A stretch of DNA of 64,000 bases from Bradyrhizobium mercantei. Its GTDB lineage: Bacteria; Pseudomonadota; Alphaproteobacteria; Rhizobiales; Xanthobacteraceae. Positions 50,699 through 59,176 of this stretch are shown here, piece by piece. The notes under the pieces were generated by a model. The model saw nothing but the letters and a program-made list of their open reading frames with translations, was not told the origin of the DNA and made no database searches. The first letter of the stretch is position 1; each line of letters begins with the position of its first letter. A program made the translations under genes and the position numbers. The DNA is taken from positions 62,001-126,000 of the forward strand of contig NZ_MKFI01000007.1 in NCBI RefSeq assembly GCF_001982635.1, given 5' to 3'.

Positions 50699-51682
50699 CT
50701 AATCCGCCATTGCCGAGTGCCGCGCCATCCGCTCGGCCATCGCCTCGATCTCGGAGGCCACCAGATCGGGCGCGGCGTACTGCACCATATGGCCTGTGCC
50801 CGGCAGCACGATGAGCCTGGCGTTGGGCGCCGTGGCGGCAAGCGGCCGCGAATGGATGCCGGTCGAGACCGTCTTGTCGACATCGCCCGAAATGATCGAC
50901 ACCGGTGCGGTGATTTCCGCATAGCGCGGCGCCTGTTCAATAACGGCGGCCTTCAGCGTCACTAGGTCGCGCGCATTGGCGATGAACTCGCGCGGGCGCA
51001 GCAGCAGCAACGTCGCGCTGTCGCGGACAAAATCATCCGGCATCGGCTGCGGCGCGAACACGCCGCGCGCGCCCGAACCGGCGACGAGATAGCCGAGCGG
51101 CAGCGTGATCGTGTACGCGAGCAGCGGCCCGATCAGCGGCGTCGCGATCACGTCATTGTATCGGCCGGCGCCGCCGCGCCAGGGATAGGCGACGGGGGCG
51201 AGCAGCACGAGGCCTGCGACGCGATCCGGATGATCGAGCGCGATGCGCAGGGCGAGCGCGCCGGCCCAGGAATGCGCCACCACGATCGCCCGCTCGACGC
51301 CGATCTTGGTCAGCGCGTCGGCGATCATCCGGCCCTGGATCGCAGGCGTCGAATCCGCGACGCGCTCGCGCGTGCTCCAGCCATGGCCCGGCCGATCGAT
51401 CAGGATCACCCGATGCGTCTTGGCAATGCGCTCGCCGAGCGGCTGCATCGCGCGGAGGTTGGAGCTTGCGCCATGCAGCAGCACGATCGGCGGCCCCGCG
51501 GCATCGCGCGGGCCGAGTTCGACCACATGCAGCCGCGCGCCGGCCACATCGATCATGCGGCCCTGGGGCTGGAATGCACGCTGGATCAGCTGGACGCCGA
51601 GCTGTGTCGCCAGCGCCAGCCCGGCCACCGCCAGCACGACGATCAAGACGAGCATCAAGAAGATCCGGATAATCCTGCGCAC
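50699..51682 (-). CDS. membrane-anchored alpha/beta hydrolase
   Basis: 327 aa from GTG 51682 (start uncertain; ATG 51655 possible). An N-terminal hydrophobic helix (IRIFLMLVLIVVLAVAGLALATQLG) anchors or exports it. The hydrolase fold shows VLLHGASSNLRAMQPLGERI (oxyanion), VVAHSWAGALALRIAL (nucleophile Ser in AHSWAG), a SGDVDKTVS acid loop and PGTGHMVQYAAPD with the catalytic His. The substrate is not deducible. It is transcribed leftward, as is poxB downstream. Confidence 0.85.
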   Translation of the reverse strand: MRRIIRIFLMLVLIVVLAVAGLALATQLGVQLIQRAFQPQGRMIDVAGARLHVVELGPRDAAGPPIVLLHGASSNLRAMQPLGERIAKTHRVILIDRPGHGWSTRERVADSTPAIQGRMIADALTKIGVERAIVVAHSWAGALALRIALDHPDRVAGLVLLAPVAYPWRGGAGRYNDVIATPLIGPLLAYTITLPLGYLVAGSGARGVFAPQPMPDDFVRDSATLLLLRPREFIANARDLVTLKAAVIEQAPRYAEITAPVSIISGDVDKTVSTGIHSRPLAATAPNARLIVLPGTGHMVQYAAPDLVASEIEAMAERMARHSAMAD

Positions 51683-51765
51683 CGGGAAGCTACGGCGGAG
51701 GTGCGAGCCGGTTTCGATGCTATCCCGCTTTGCCGCGCCAAGTCCAATAGTGCCAAGCCGACTCG

Positions 51766-52206
51766 CTACGAGACGGGCTTCGACTCGCGGCGTCGCGGCG
51801 GCCGTGGTGGCGGCGGCGGAGGCGTCGTGGGCTGCAACGTCACGATCACGGGATTGGGCTTGTGGTCCAGCGCCGCCCCGGTCGCGGCATCCACACCCAT
51901 GCCGACAACGCCGCCAAGCAGCAGATTTCCGGCGAAGCCTGCCCCGCCGGATCCGCTGATGTCCTTGGTCAGCGGAATGATCTGCGACTGATAGCCTTCC
52001 TTGCTGATCGTCACGACGATGTCCGCGTTGCGCTTGGCCTGAATCGCGCACGGCGTCACGCAGGCGGTCGGTGCCTCCAATCCTGCGATGTCGGCGGTCG
52101 CGCCTGCCGGCGTCGATGCAATGGAAATGGTTTCAGTCGTGCCGCGTGTCACCGACGCGCAGCCGCCCAATGCGACGCAAAGCGCCGCAGCAATAATCGA
52201 TTTCAT
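51766..52206 (-). CDS. predicted lipoprotein, PEGA-like
   Basis: 146 aa with lipobox signal MKSIIAAALCVALGGCAS. The mature part begins VTRGTTETISIASTPAGATADIAGLEAPTACVTPCAIQAKRNADIVVTISKEGYQSQIIPLTKD, a PEGA-like beta domain seen in surface lipoproteins. A glycine-rich hydrophobic hairpin (GSGGAGFAGNLLLGGVVGMGVDAATGAALDH) and a poly-Pro/Arg end follow. GGGGAAG precedes ATG 52206. Envelope-located, function unknown. Confidence 0.82.
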   Translation of the reverse strand: MKSIIAAALCVALGGCASVTRGTTETISIASTPAGATADIAGLEAPTACVTPCAIQAKRNADIVVTISKEGYQSQIIPLTKDISGSGGAGFAGNLLLGGVVGMGVDAATGAALDHKPNPVIVTLQPTTPPPPPPRPPRRRESKPVS

Positions 52207-52515
52207 AAAATTGTCTTCCCCCAGCCAGCTGCGTTGTGTCGCAACTTGTGGGCGAGGGCAATCAACCTTTAGCCTAATGGTGGGGCTTGATCCGGCTTGG
52301 CGGGCAGTTGTCCACAATGCGCCAGGCCTGTGGATAGCGGGCTCAACCCTGCGTCATTAGTAATTCCATCGTTTGATGGTGGCAATTTCGCCATCAGTCG
52401 CAAGGCTTCATCGAAACCGGGGACGCTACCGGGAATACTTCTTGGCTTTTGCACAGGATTCACGGGAACCCGCGTCCGCACGACGAGTTCAACGGGAAGT
52501 AATCGGAGGAGTATC
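52207..52515. other. intergenic region, divergent lipoprotein and 58-aa protein genes
   Basis: Holds the promoters of both genes. No operator, hairpin or further frame was recognised. Confidence 0.35.
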
Positions 52516-52692
52516 ATGATTTCCGACCCTAGCGAAGCGGCCATCGATCAGATCGTGGCAAGTTGCAATGGCGACCTGCGCGGCGCCCTGAAGGCACTGT
52601 TGCTCGTGAATGAGCACCTGGAGGCGGAGCTTCAGCAATTCTATGCTGCGATCGCCCAGGACAGCGCGTCCCGCGGCAAGTTCCTGCACTAG
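52516..52692 (+). CDS. 58-aa conserved small protein
   Basis: MISDPSEAAIDQIVASCNGDLRGALKALLLVNEHLEAELQQFYAAIAQD: a compact helical protein with no membrane segment. CGGAGGAG precedes ATG 52516 at a good distance, and the coding pattern matches neighbours. Function unknown. Small proteins of this type with a near-identical helical pattern are familiar from Rhizobiales. Confidence 0.65.
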   Translation: MISDPSEAAIDQIVASCNGDLRGALKALLLVNEHLEAELQQFYAAIAQDSASRGKFLH

Positions 52693-52767
52693 TTCCCTCG
52701 CCAGATCGTATCGCGAGTCAGCATCAGCCTCGCGAGCCACCTGCCCTCTCGCGTCAATCGCACGCAA

Positions 52768-53436
52768 TCAGATGTCGCGGCCTTCGACCTTCTCGGTCAG
52801 CTGCTTGACGATCTGCGGCACCTTCTCGAGGTAGGGATCGACCGCCAGCGCCTTGCGGAAGGCGTCGAGCGCACGCTTGTCGTCGCCCATGTCCTGCATG
52901 ATCATGCCGACACCCGCCAGCGCACCGAAATGGCGAGGCTCGCGGGTCAGCACCTGCTGTAGATCGGACAGCGAACGGACGTAGTCGTTCTTGAGGTAGT
53001 AGATCGTCGCGCGCCGGTTCCAGGCCTCGACATAGTCGGGCCGGAGCTTGATCACCGCGTCCAGAAGCTTCAGCGCGACATCGACATTCTGGGCGTCGAG
53101 CGCGGCCTTGGCGCGCACCATCAAGAGTGCCGCGGTATCGCTCGGGGTTTGCAGCCACAGCGCCCAGATCCGCGCCTCGACATGGCGGGCACTGTCTTCA
53201 TCGGGCGCAGCCTTCAGCGCGCCGAACAGGAAATCCAGCCCGCGGGTGCGGTCGGCCGGAACCTTCGGCAGCTTGGTCGGAGCTTCCGGCAGTTTCTTCT
53301 GTGTCCTGGGCGGCGGGACCACCCGGGGATCGTCCTGCGCGGCGGCCGCGACAGGCATGGCCAGAAGCGCGGCGATCAGGATCGCCAGCCGACGGTTGGT
53401 GGGCGCAATGAGCTTAAATCCGAAGTTTAATCCCAT
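52768..53436 (-). CDS. exported tetratricopeptide-repeat protein
   Basis: 222 aa. The N-terminal sequence MGLNFGFKLIAPTNRRLAILIAALLAMPVAAAAQ is a signal peptide with a positively charged n-region. After a Pro-rich spacer come about three TPR units (about residues 90-205): AALLMVRAKAALDAQNVDVALKLLDAVIKLRPDYVEAWNRRATIYYLKNDYVRSLSDLQQVLTREPRHFGALAGVGMIMQDMGDDKRALDAFRKALAVDPYLEKVP. TPRs mediate protein-protein contacts. The partner is unknown. The frame starts 7 codons earlier with a possible alternative start. Confidence 0.88.
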   Translation of the reverse strand: MGLNFGFKLIAPTNRRLAILIAALLAMPVAAAAQDDPRVVPPPRTQKKLPEAPTKLPKVPADRTRGLDFLFGALKAAPDEDSARHVEARIWALWLQTPSDTAALLMVRAKAALDAQNVDVALKLLDAVIKLRPDYVEAWNRRATIYYLKNDYVRSLSDLQQVLTREPRHFGALAGVGMIMQDMGDDKRALDAFRKALAVDPYLEKVPQIVKQLTEKVEGRDI

Positions 53437-53540
53437 TGCCGAAGTGTAGACGCACAAAGCCGCACTGCAAAGCAGCGCGGCGTCAAAGACCTGTGAAAGG
53501 AGGATCGGAAACCGATCCGCGCGAAATCAACCCTGTCGGA

Positions 53541-53666
53541 TCAACCCTGGCGCGCCTTGAAGCGGCGCTGGACCTTGTTGATCACGTAGACGCGGCCCTT
53601 GCGGCGGACCAGACGGTTGTTGCGATGGCGGCCGCGCAGCGACTTCAGCGAGTTACGGACCTTCAT
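53541..53666 (-). CDS. rpmJ: 50S ribosomal protein L36
   Basis: 41 aa: MKVRNSLKSLRGRHRNNRLV, then RRKGRVYVINKVQRRFKARQG. It is a component of the large ribosomal subunit. It belongs to the zinc-free (C-) form: the cysteine and histidine ligands of the classic form are absent. AGGATTGTCCC precedes ATG 53666. It stands apart from the other ribosomal operons, as is usual for this form in alphaproteobacteria. Confidence 0.95.
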   Translation of the reverse strand: MKVRNSLKSLRGRHRNNRLVRRKGRVYVINKVQRRFKARQG

Positions 53667-54167
53667 GGGACAATCCTGTTACTTCGAAAGGCCCGTGTTG
53701 GAGGCCGTACCTGATCAATGCCAATACTTGACGAAGCCGATAGTTGGCGAAGCCAATAGTTGGCGAAATGAGATTTATCCCGACAAGCGGCCTGCCGCCC
53801 GGGACGGCGGGGTTCTAAGCCATCGGACCGTTAAATGTCAACCGAGGCAGGCCGATTTTCGGGCCTATCCCGGCCTGGAACCTGCGCCAGCCACCCCGCC
53901 ACGCCATTGAGATCGCTCCGGAAACAGGAGACCGCCACCGATTATCGCGCCGGGGAGGCAATCCCGTGGCACCCGCAGATCGCTTCACAGCCGGCGAATC
54001 GTGGCTGCCCGCCGAGAGCTTGAACCTGCGCGCGGCCCGAACAGAGCTTCGCAGCCGGTCGGAGCTGAATCAACGTTTGCGTCGCTTCGGCCCCAGACCG
54101 CTTGCGAAGATCGTTATATAGTATAATTATTTTTCATCACCAACAAACACGCCGCCGGGGAAGCCGA
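53667..54167. other. 500-base gene-free stretch with a 16-bp tandem repeat
   Basis: No convincing gene. cgaagccgatagttgg and cgaagccaatagttgg stand in tandem at 53732-53763, with a decayed third copy before them. The last part (54108-54140) is AT-rich (gttatatagtataattattt) and is the likely promoter of the amidohydrolase gene. Confidence 0.5.
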
Positions 54168-55052
54168 ATGCCCAAGCTCAAACTGCCCGACATCGAGAAC
54201 GTCGTCGCGATCGACATCCACACCCACGCCGAGGAGCCGTGCGGCATGCATGGCGACGACGGCTATGACGATTTCCAGGCGCAGATGGCCGACTATTTCA
54301 AGTCGCCGCACAAGCATCCGCCGACCGTGCCGGAGACCGCGGCCTATTACCGTTCCAAGAACATCGCTGCGGTGATCTTTCCGGTCGATGCCGAACGCGA
54401 GACCGGCTTCCGCCGCTACAACAATTACGAGATGCTCGAGGTCGCCTCCGATCATCTCGACGTGCTGATCCCGTTCGTCTCGATCGACCCGCACAAGGGC
54501 AAGCTCGGCGTCCGCGAGGCGCGCAAGCTGATCGAGGAATACGGCGTCCGCGGCTTCAAATTCCATCCGACCATGCAGGGCTTCTACGCCAACGACCGCA
54601 TGGCCTATCCGCTCTATGAGGCGATCAATGAGGGCGGCGCGATCGCGCTGTTCCACACCGGCCAGACCGGCGTCGGCTCGGGCATGCCGGGCGGCATGGG
54701 GATGCGGCTGAAATATTCCAACCCGATGTACATGGATGACGTCGCGGCCGATTTCCCCGACCTCAAGATCATCCTCGCGCATCCCTCCTTCCCCTGGCAG
54801 GAAGAGGCGCTGTCGGTCGCGACCCACAAGCCGAACGTCTATATCGACCTGTCGGGCTGGTCGCCGAAATATTTCCCGCCGATCCTGGTGCGCTACATCA
54901 ACTCGATCCTGCAGGACAAGATGCTGTTCGGCTCCGACTGGCCGGTCATCACGCCTGATCGCTGGCTCGCCGATTTCGCCAAGCTCGACATCCGCGAAGA
55001 GATCCGGCCCAAGGTCCTGAAGGCCAACGCGCGGAAGATTTTGGGTATTTAG
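54168..55052 (+). CDS. amidohydrolase family (amidohydrolase_2) metal-dependent hydrolase
   Basis: 294 aa of the ACMSD-like amidohydrolase group. Motifs: AIDIHTHAEEPCGMHG (metal HxH), GVRGFKFHPTMQGFYANDRMAYPLYEAINEGGAIALFHTGQTG, LKIILAHPSFPWQEEALSVATHKPNVYIDLSGWSPKYFP and MLFGSDWPVITPDRWLADFA (metal Asp). Members include decarboxylases and hydrolases acting on aromatic or hydroxyphenyl acyl derivatives; a role in aromatic acid breakdown is plausible but not shown. Start ATG 54168. An AT-rich promoter region lies just upstream. Confidence 0.9.
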   Translation: MPKLKLPDIENVVAIDIHTHAEEPCGMHGDDGYDDFQAQMADYFKSPHKHPPTVPETAAYYRSKNIAAVIFPVDAERETGFRRYNNYEMLEVASDHLDVLIPFVSIDPHKGKLGVREARKLIEEYGVRGFKFHPTMQGFYANDRMAYPLYEAINEGGAIALFHTGQTGVGSGMPGGMGMRLKYSNPMYMDDVAADFPDLKIILAHPSFPWQEEALSVATHKPNVYIDLSGWSPKYFPPILVRYINSILQDKMLFGSDWPVITPDRWLADFAKLDIREEIRPKVLKANARKILGI

Positions 55053-55056
55053 CGCG

Positions 55057-55130
55057 TGATCCGGACCCGGAGGGCCGCGTTAGCGCAAAGTGCCGAGCGG
55101 TTTTCCGGAAAGATTATGCGCAAACAAAGG
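55057..55130. repeat. palindromic repeat, inverted relative to 42131-42196
   Basis: gcgtgatccggacccggagg...gagcggttttccggaaagat plus tatgcgcaaacaa. This is the reverse orientation of the same family as 42131-42196, with more divergence. It follows the amidohydrolase gene directly. Confidence 0.55.
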
Positions 55131-55210
55131 GATGAGCTCATGATGCGATTCCGTGGAAGCGCATCATGAGCTAAGGGAGTATCATCGGCGGCAAGCTTCG
55201 GAGGTGGTTC

Positions 55211-56047
55211 ATGACGAACTTCACCGGACTTGCCCTCGCCGCACTACTGACCGGAAGCGCAGGGCTGGGCTGTGCGGCAAGCGCCGAGCAGCCGGCCGCC
55301 TTCGTCGAATTCGAGAGCCCGCTCGCCAGCGCACAGGCGCTGCAAGGTTATCTGCGATTGCCCGACGGGCCGGGCCCCTCTCCCGCGGTCGTGCTGCTGC
55401 ACGGCTGCGGCGGCTTCTTCAAGCAACTCGACGAGCGCTGGGGCCGGCGACTGGCGGCCTGGGGCTACGTCACGCTCACGGTCGACCGGTTCGGGCCGCG
55501 CGGTATCACGAACACCTGCGCGAGCGGGCCGCCGGCGGCGACCGTCCATGACGCCTATCGCGCGTTGAGCTTCCTGACCCGGCAATCGGCCGTCGATCCC
55601 GATCGCATTGCGGTGGTCGGGTTCTCGCAAGGCGCCTGGCTTGCCTTGTTCTCGGTCGAGCGCGGCGCGATCGAGCAAAACGCGACGGAGAAATTCCGTG
55701 CCGCCGTCGCGTTCTACCCGCCCTGCCTCAGCATCAAGGGCAACATGACGGTGCCGACGCTGATCATGGTCGGCGAACTCGACGACTGGACACCGGCCAA
55801 GGAATGCCGGAGCCTGGCCGAGGGCCACGACGACTACGGCATCTCACGGCAGAAGGACGCGGGGTATCCGATCAAACTCATCATCTATCCCGGCGCCTAT
55901 CACGATTTCGACGTGCCTTCGCTCCGCACGCCCCAGCAGCAGTTCGGTCATCACCTCGAATTCAACGAGGCGGCGCGGGACCAATCCGTCGACGCACTCA
56001 GGAAATTCCTGTATTCGACGATCGGCGGGCAAGAGAGACCACAATGA
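55211..56047 (+). CDS. exported dienelactone-hydrolase-like hydrolase
   Basis: 278 aa. The N-terminus MTNFTGLALAALLTGSAGLGCAASAEQ is a signal peptide. The hydrolase domain has VVLLHGCGGFFKQLDERW, VDRFGPRGITNTC, nucleophile elbow VVGFSQGAWLALF (Ser139), acid VGELDDWTPAKEC (Asp191/192) and IIYPGAYHDFD (His231). It is a complete relative of the nucleophile-deficient gene at 2442-3272, sharing HGCGG and YHDFD. Substrate unknown. Its stop overlaps the start of the HAD gene (ATGA), so the two are coupled. Confidence 0.88.
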   Translation: MTNFTGLALAALLTGSAGLGCAASAEQPAAFVEFESPLASAQALQGYLRLPDGPGPSPAVVLLHGCGGFFKQLDERWGRRLAAWGYVTLTVDRFGPRGITNTCASGPPAATVHDAYRALSFLTRQSAVDPDRIAVVGFSQGAWLALFSVERGAIEQNATEKFRAAVAFYPPCLSIKGNMTVPTLIMVGELDDWTPAKECRSLAEGHDDYGISRQKDAGYPIKLIIYPGAYHDFDVPSLRTPQQQFGHHLEFNEAARDQSVDALRKFLYSTIGGQERPQ

Positions 56048-56787
56048 CAATCAAAGCAATCGTCTTCGACGCCTACGGTACGCTCTATGACGTCCAGTCG
56101 GTGGCCGACATCACCGAGGATGCGTTCCCCGGCTATGGCGACATCATCACGCAGGTCTGGCGCCTCAAGCAGCTCGAATACTCCTGGCTGCGCACGCTGA
56201 TGCGGCGCTACCAGGATTTCGCCACAGCCACCCGCGACTCGCTGGCCTACACGCTGCGCTGCCTCGGCCTGCAATATGACGACGCGACCTTCGGGCGCAT
56301 CATCGACAAATATCAGCACCTCGCGCTGTATCCGGATGCCGTCGCAGCGCTCGAGGCGATGCAGGACAAGAAGCTCGCGATCCTCTCCAACGGCAGCCCC
56401 GACATGCTGAATGCGCTGGTGCGCAATTCGGGGCTCGATCGCCTGCTCGATGCAACCATCAGCGTCGATGCCCACAAGGTGTTCAAGCCGGCGCCCGAGG
56501 CCTACACGCTGATCGAAGAGGTGTTGAAAATACCTCCCGCGGAGGTGCTGTTCATCTCCTCCAATCCGTGGGACGCCTGCGGCGCCAAGGCGTTCGGCCT
56601 CAACGTCGCCTGGATCGAGCGGGTGACGCCGGAAGCGATGGCGCTCGCCTGTGTCGAGAGCGAGACGGTCGCCCCATTGACGATGTTCAAGGCACTGCGT
56701 ACCCAGATGGACGAGCTCGGTGTCGTGCCCGATCACCGGATCCACGGTCTCTCCGAGCTTCCTGCTTTGGTGTCTGCCAGATCCTGA
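56044..56787 (+). CDS. haloacid dehalogenase, type II
   Basis: 247 aa. HAD motif I is IVFDAYGTLYD (nucleophile Asp10), motif II ILSNGSPDML, motif III region VFKPAPEAYTLI with Lys, and motif IV LFISSNPWDACGAKAFGLNVAWIER, the pattern of L-2-haloacid dehalogenases: SNG, K and SSNxxD are all present. It would hydrolyse 2-haloalkanoic acids to hydroxy acids; natural substrates may differ. Overlaps the upstream hydrolase gene, and the YbaK gene follows 21 bases later, so a three-gene transcript is likely. Confidence 0.92.
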   Translation: MTIKAIVFDAYGTLYDVQSVADITEDAFPGYGDIITQVWRLKQLEYSWLRTLMRRYQDFATATRDSLAYTLRCLGLQYDDATFGRIIDKYQHLALYPDAVAALEAMQDKKLAILSNGSPDMLNALVRNSGLDRLLDATISVDAHKVFKPAPEAYTLIEEVLKIPPAEVLFISSNPWDACGAKAFGLNVAWIERVTPEAMALACVESETVAPLTMFKALRTQMDELGVVPDHRIHGLSELPALVSARS

Positions 56788-56808
56788 CTAGCAAGAGCCC
56801 TGAACTTC

Positions 56809-57276
56809 ATGAGCATCGAGTCCGTCCGCGCCTTCTTCGCCGAGAACGCGCCCGATATCTCCGTGATCGAATCCGCCGTGAGCTCCGCGACCGTCGTGCT
56901 GGCGGCAGAGGCCTATGGCGTCGAGCCGGCGCGGATCGCCAAGACGCTGAGCCTGCGGGTCGGCGACCGCGTCGTGCTGATCGTCGCCGCCGGAACGTCG
57001 CGGATGGACAACAAGAAGGTGAAGGCAGCCTTCGGCGGCAAGCCGAAAATGCTCGGCCTCGACGAGGTCGCCGACATCACCGGCCATGAGGTCGGCGGCG
57101 TCTGCCCGTTCGGGCTGAAGACGCCGCTGCCGGTCTATTGCGATGTGTCGCTGAAGGCATTCGACGTCGTGGTGCCGGCCGCGGGCTCGACCCACAGCGC
57201 CGTGCGCATCACGCCCGACCGGATGGCGGAGCTGACCGCGGCCGAATGGGTCGACGTCTGTGAGGTCAGACCCTAG
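56809..57276 (+). CDS. YbaK/EbsC (prolyl-tRNA editing) domain protein
   Basis: 155 aa of the YbaK/ProX aminoacyl-tRNA deacylase family. It contains VRAFFAENAPDISVIESAVSSATVVLAAEAYGVEPARIAKTLSLRVGDRVVLIVAAGTSRMDNKKVKAAFGGKPKMLGLDEVADITGHEVGGVCPFGLKTPLPVYCDVSL. The Lys in AKTL and the GxxPxG loop (VGGVCPFG) are the editing-site landmarks. Such proteins clear mischarged Cys- or Ala-tRNA-Pro, or related tRNAs. It follows the HAD gene in an apparent operon. Confidence 0.92.
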   Translation: MSIESVRAFFAENAPDISVIESAVSSATVVLAAEAYGVEPARIAKTLSLRVGDRVVLIVAAGTSRMDNKKVKAAFGGKPKMLGLDEVADITGHEVGGVCPFGLKTPLPVYCDVSLKAFDVVVPAAGSTHSAVRITPDRMAELTAAEWVDVCEVRP

Positions 57277-57336
57277 AGATTCCTGCTTGACGCATCTGCG
57301 TCACGCGAACCGGCGTCCACCTCGCTCGAAGGCGAT

Positions 57337-57705
57337 CTAGTCCTCATCATCATCGGGTGCTGGCCGCGGCGGCGCCACCGGGGCCGGCTGCATACGCTGC
57401 GGCGCGCGCGGCCGCTGTTGCGTTTGAGGCTGCGGCGCGCGCCCCTGGGTTTGCGGCTGCTGCGCACTTGCGTTGGACTCGAATACGGCGCGACAGCCGC
57501 TGGAGAGCTGCGGCGTGTTCTGCCGCAGGCAAGCAACAATCCGGTTGGTGTCGGGAATCTGGTCGCCGCACAGCCGCCACACATCCGGTGTGCACGCCAT
57601 CTGCTGTTCCCATGTTCCGCGATACTCTTGAGACAACGCAGGCGCCGCAGCGCCAAGGCCGCCGACCGCGATCACTAAGCTCAGGACAATCCGCTGCGTC
57701 TGCAT
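57337..57705 (-). CDS. exported cysteine-rich protein
   Basis: 122 aa. After the signal peptide MQTQRIVLSLVIAVGGLGAAAPALSQ comes a short cysteine-rich domain: WEQQMACTPDVWRLCGDQIPDTNRIVACLRQNTPQLSSGCRAVFES, with four cysteines in a pattern like the cysteine-rich repeat found in Bradyrhizobium exported proteins. A Gln/Pro/Arg-rich tail ends DDDED. A degenerate copy of the palindrome seen at 2393 follows the stop. Function unknown. Confidence 0.75.
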   Translation of the reverse strand: MQTQRIVLSLVIAVGGLGAAAPALSQEYRGTWEQQMACTPDVWRLCGDQIPDTNRIVACLRQNTPQLSSGCRAVFESNASAQQPQTQGRAPQPQTQQRPRAPQRMQPAPVAPPRPAPDDDED

Positions 57706-57796
57706 GTCCAGTGCCCTTGTTCAGATTTGATCCGCGCACACGCGGGTTCCGCGCGGCGATTTGCTTCAAGCTGAAGAATGAATGCGGCCAAGAATG

Positions 57797-57870
57797 GTTC
57801 AAGGATCGTTCAAGGATCGTTCGCGCGGACAACTAAATGTGAAGATGACCGCAAATGTGAAGATGACCGG
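57797..57870. repeat. two tandem duplications
   Basis: An 11-base unit, gttcaaggatc, is repeated at 57797-57807 and 57808-57818, followed by gttcg. An 18-base unit, aaatgtgaagatgaccgc, is repeated at 57835-57852 and 57853-57870 with one mismatch. They lie between the cysteine-rich protein gene and the Bug receptor gene. Confidence 0.85.
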
Positions 57871-57880
57871 CCGCAGTTCC

Positions 57881-58870
57881 CTATTCGACCTTGCCGATCT
57901 TCTTCACCGCCGCGATCAACCGCGCGCTGTCGTCTGCAACAAATTTTGAAAACTCCGGCGCGTCCATGTAGGCGACCGGGCTGCCCGCGGTTTCGAAGGT
58001 CTTGATCACCTCGGGTGCCTTCACGGCAACGGCCATCGCCGCGCGCAGCCGCGTCATGATCGGCGCCGGCAGCGCGGCCTGCGCGAACAAGCCCGCCCAG
58101 ATGTAGAATTCGACGTCCTTGTAGCCGAGTTCCTTGAAGGTCGGCAGATCGGGAAAACTCGCAATCCGCTCGGCACCCCAATTGGCGAGCACGCGCATCT
58201 TGCCGTCCTCGACCTGCTGCTTGAGCGTGCCCGGCGCCGACGCCAGCGCCTGCACGGTGCCCGAGAGCAGCGCGGTGAGCGCGGGACCTGCGCCGCGAAA
58301 CGGGATGTGCTGCAACTTGATTCCGGCACTTGCCGCAAACATCTCCATCGCGACATGCAGCGTGCCGTAGGGGCCGGACGAGCCGTAGGGAATCTGTCCC
58401 GGACGTTTCTTCGCATCGTCGACGAACTCCTGCAGCGTCTTCCATGGCGCCGAGGCCGGCACCGCCAGCAGCGTCGGATCGGCTAGCACGCGCGCGACCG
58501 GCGCGAACTGCGACATTTCGTAGGCGACCGGACGGCCGAACAGCCGGTCGGCCTCCGGCAGCACCGCGAGCGAGGACAGCGTCATCAGCAGCGTGTAGCC
58601 GTCAGGCTCGGCGCGCGCGGCCTGCGCATTGCCGATCGATCCGCCGGCGCCGCCGGCGCGATTGTCGACGATCACGGGCTTGCCGAGAATCCGCTCCAGC
58701 GCCAGTGCCACCGGGCGCGCCGCGAGGTCGGCCTGGCCGCCGGCCGGAAACGGCACGATCATCGAGATGTTGCGGTTGGGATAGGCGCCTTGCGCGAAGG
58801 CGGAATTGGCCAACGCAGTGTGTGCGAGCGGCAATGCGGCAGCGGCGCGCAGGAGTTCGCGGCGGTTCAT
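57881..58870 (-). CDS. Bug-type periplasmic solute receptor (tripartite tricarboxylate transporter family)
   Basis: 329 aa. The N-terminus MNRRELLRAAAALPLAHTALANSAFA is a Tat-like signal (RRELLR). The mature receptor has YPNRNISMIVPFPAGGQADLAARPVALALERILGKPVIVDNRAGGAGGSIG, GYTLLMTLSSLAVLP, LQEFVDDAKKRPGQIPYGSSGPYGTLHVAMEMFAASAGIKLQHIPFRGAGPALTALLSGTVQ and FKELGYKDVEF, the standard Bug family pattern. Such receptors bind carboxylates and feed TctAB; no tctA or tctB is near, so it may be an orphan, common in Bradyrhizobium. Start ATG 58870. Confidence 0.93.
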   Translation of the reverse strand: MNRRELLRAAAALPLAHTALANSAFAQGAYPNRNISMIVPFPAGGQADLAARPVALALERILGKPVIVDNRAGGAGGSIGNAQAARAEPDGYTLLMTLSSLAVLPEADRLFGRPVAYEMSQFAPVARVLADPTLLAVPASAPWKTLQEFVDDAKKRPGQIPYGSSGPYGTLHVAMEMFAASAGIKLQHIPFRGAGPALTALLSGTVQALASAPGTLKQQVEDGKMRVLANWGAERIASFPDLPTFKELGYKDVEFYIWAGLFAQAALPAPIMTRLRAAMAVAVKAPEVIKTFETAGSPVAYMDAPEFSKFVADDSARLIAAVKKIGKVE

Positions 58871-59176
58871 CGAGAGCTTCTCCCCAGTCATGTTTTTTGG
58901 CGATCGCAGCCGACCGCGATGCCGCGGTCAAAGCCGCGGCTTGGTCGCATGTTGCAGGAGCGGGACGCAGAGCTCAAGCGTCCTGCACGTCGCATCCCGC
59001 TTCACCTCTCCCCGCGTGCGGCGAGAGATCGGAACGCATCGGTAGATGCGTTCCGGGTCTCCGCAAGCGCGGCTATCACTGCATAGGCGGAGGCAGCCCC
59101 TCACCCCAACCCTCTCCCCTAAGAACGGGGCGAGGGAGCACAGCGCCGTCGCTATTCGACCGAATCCCACCACGCC
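58871..59176. repeat. gene-free stretch with REP-like palindromes
   Basis: Two REP-like elements: 59001-59036 (cacctctccccgcgtgcggcg...) and 59096-59138 (cccctcaccccaaccctctc...gaacggggcgaggg). Between them is a perfect ggaacgcatc/gatgcgttcc hairpin (59031-59054). The same loose family occurs at 13386, 24021 and 38520. No gene is seen. Confidence 0.75.
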
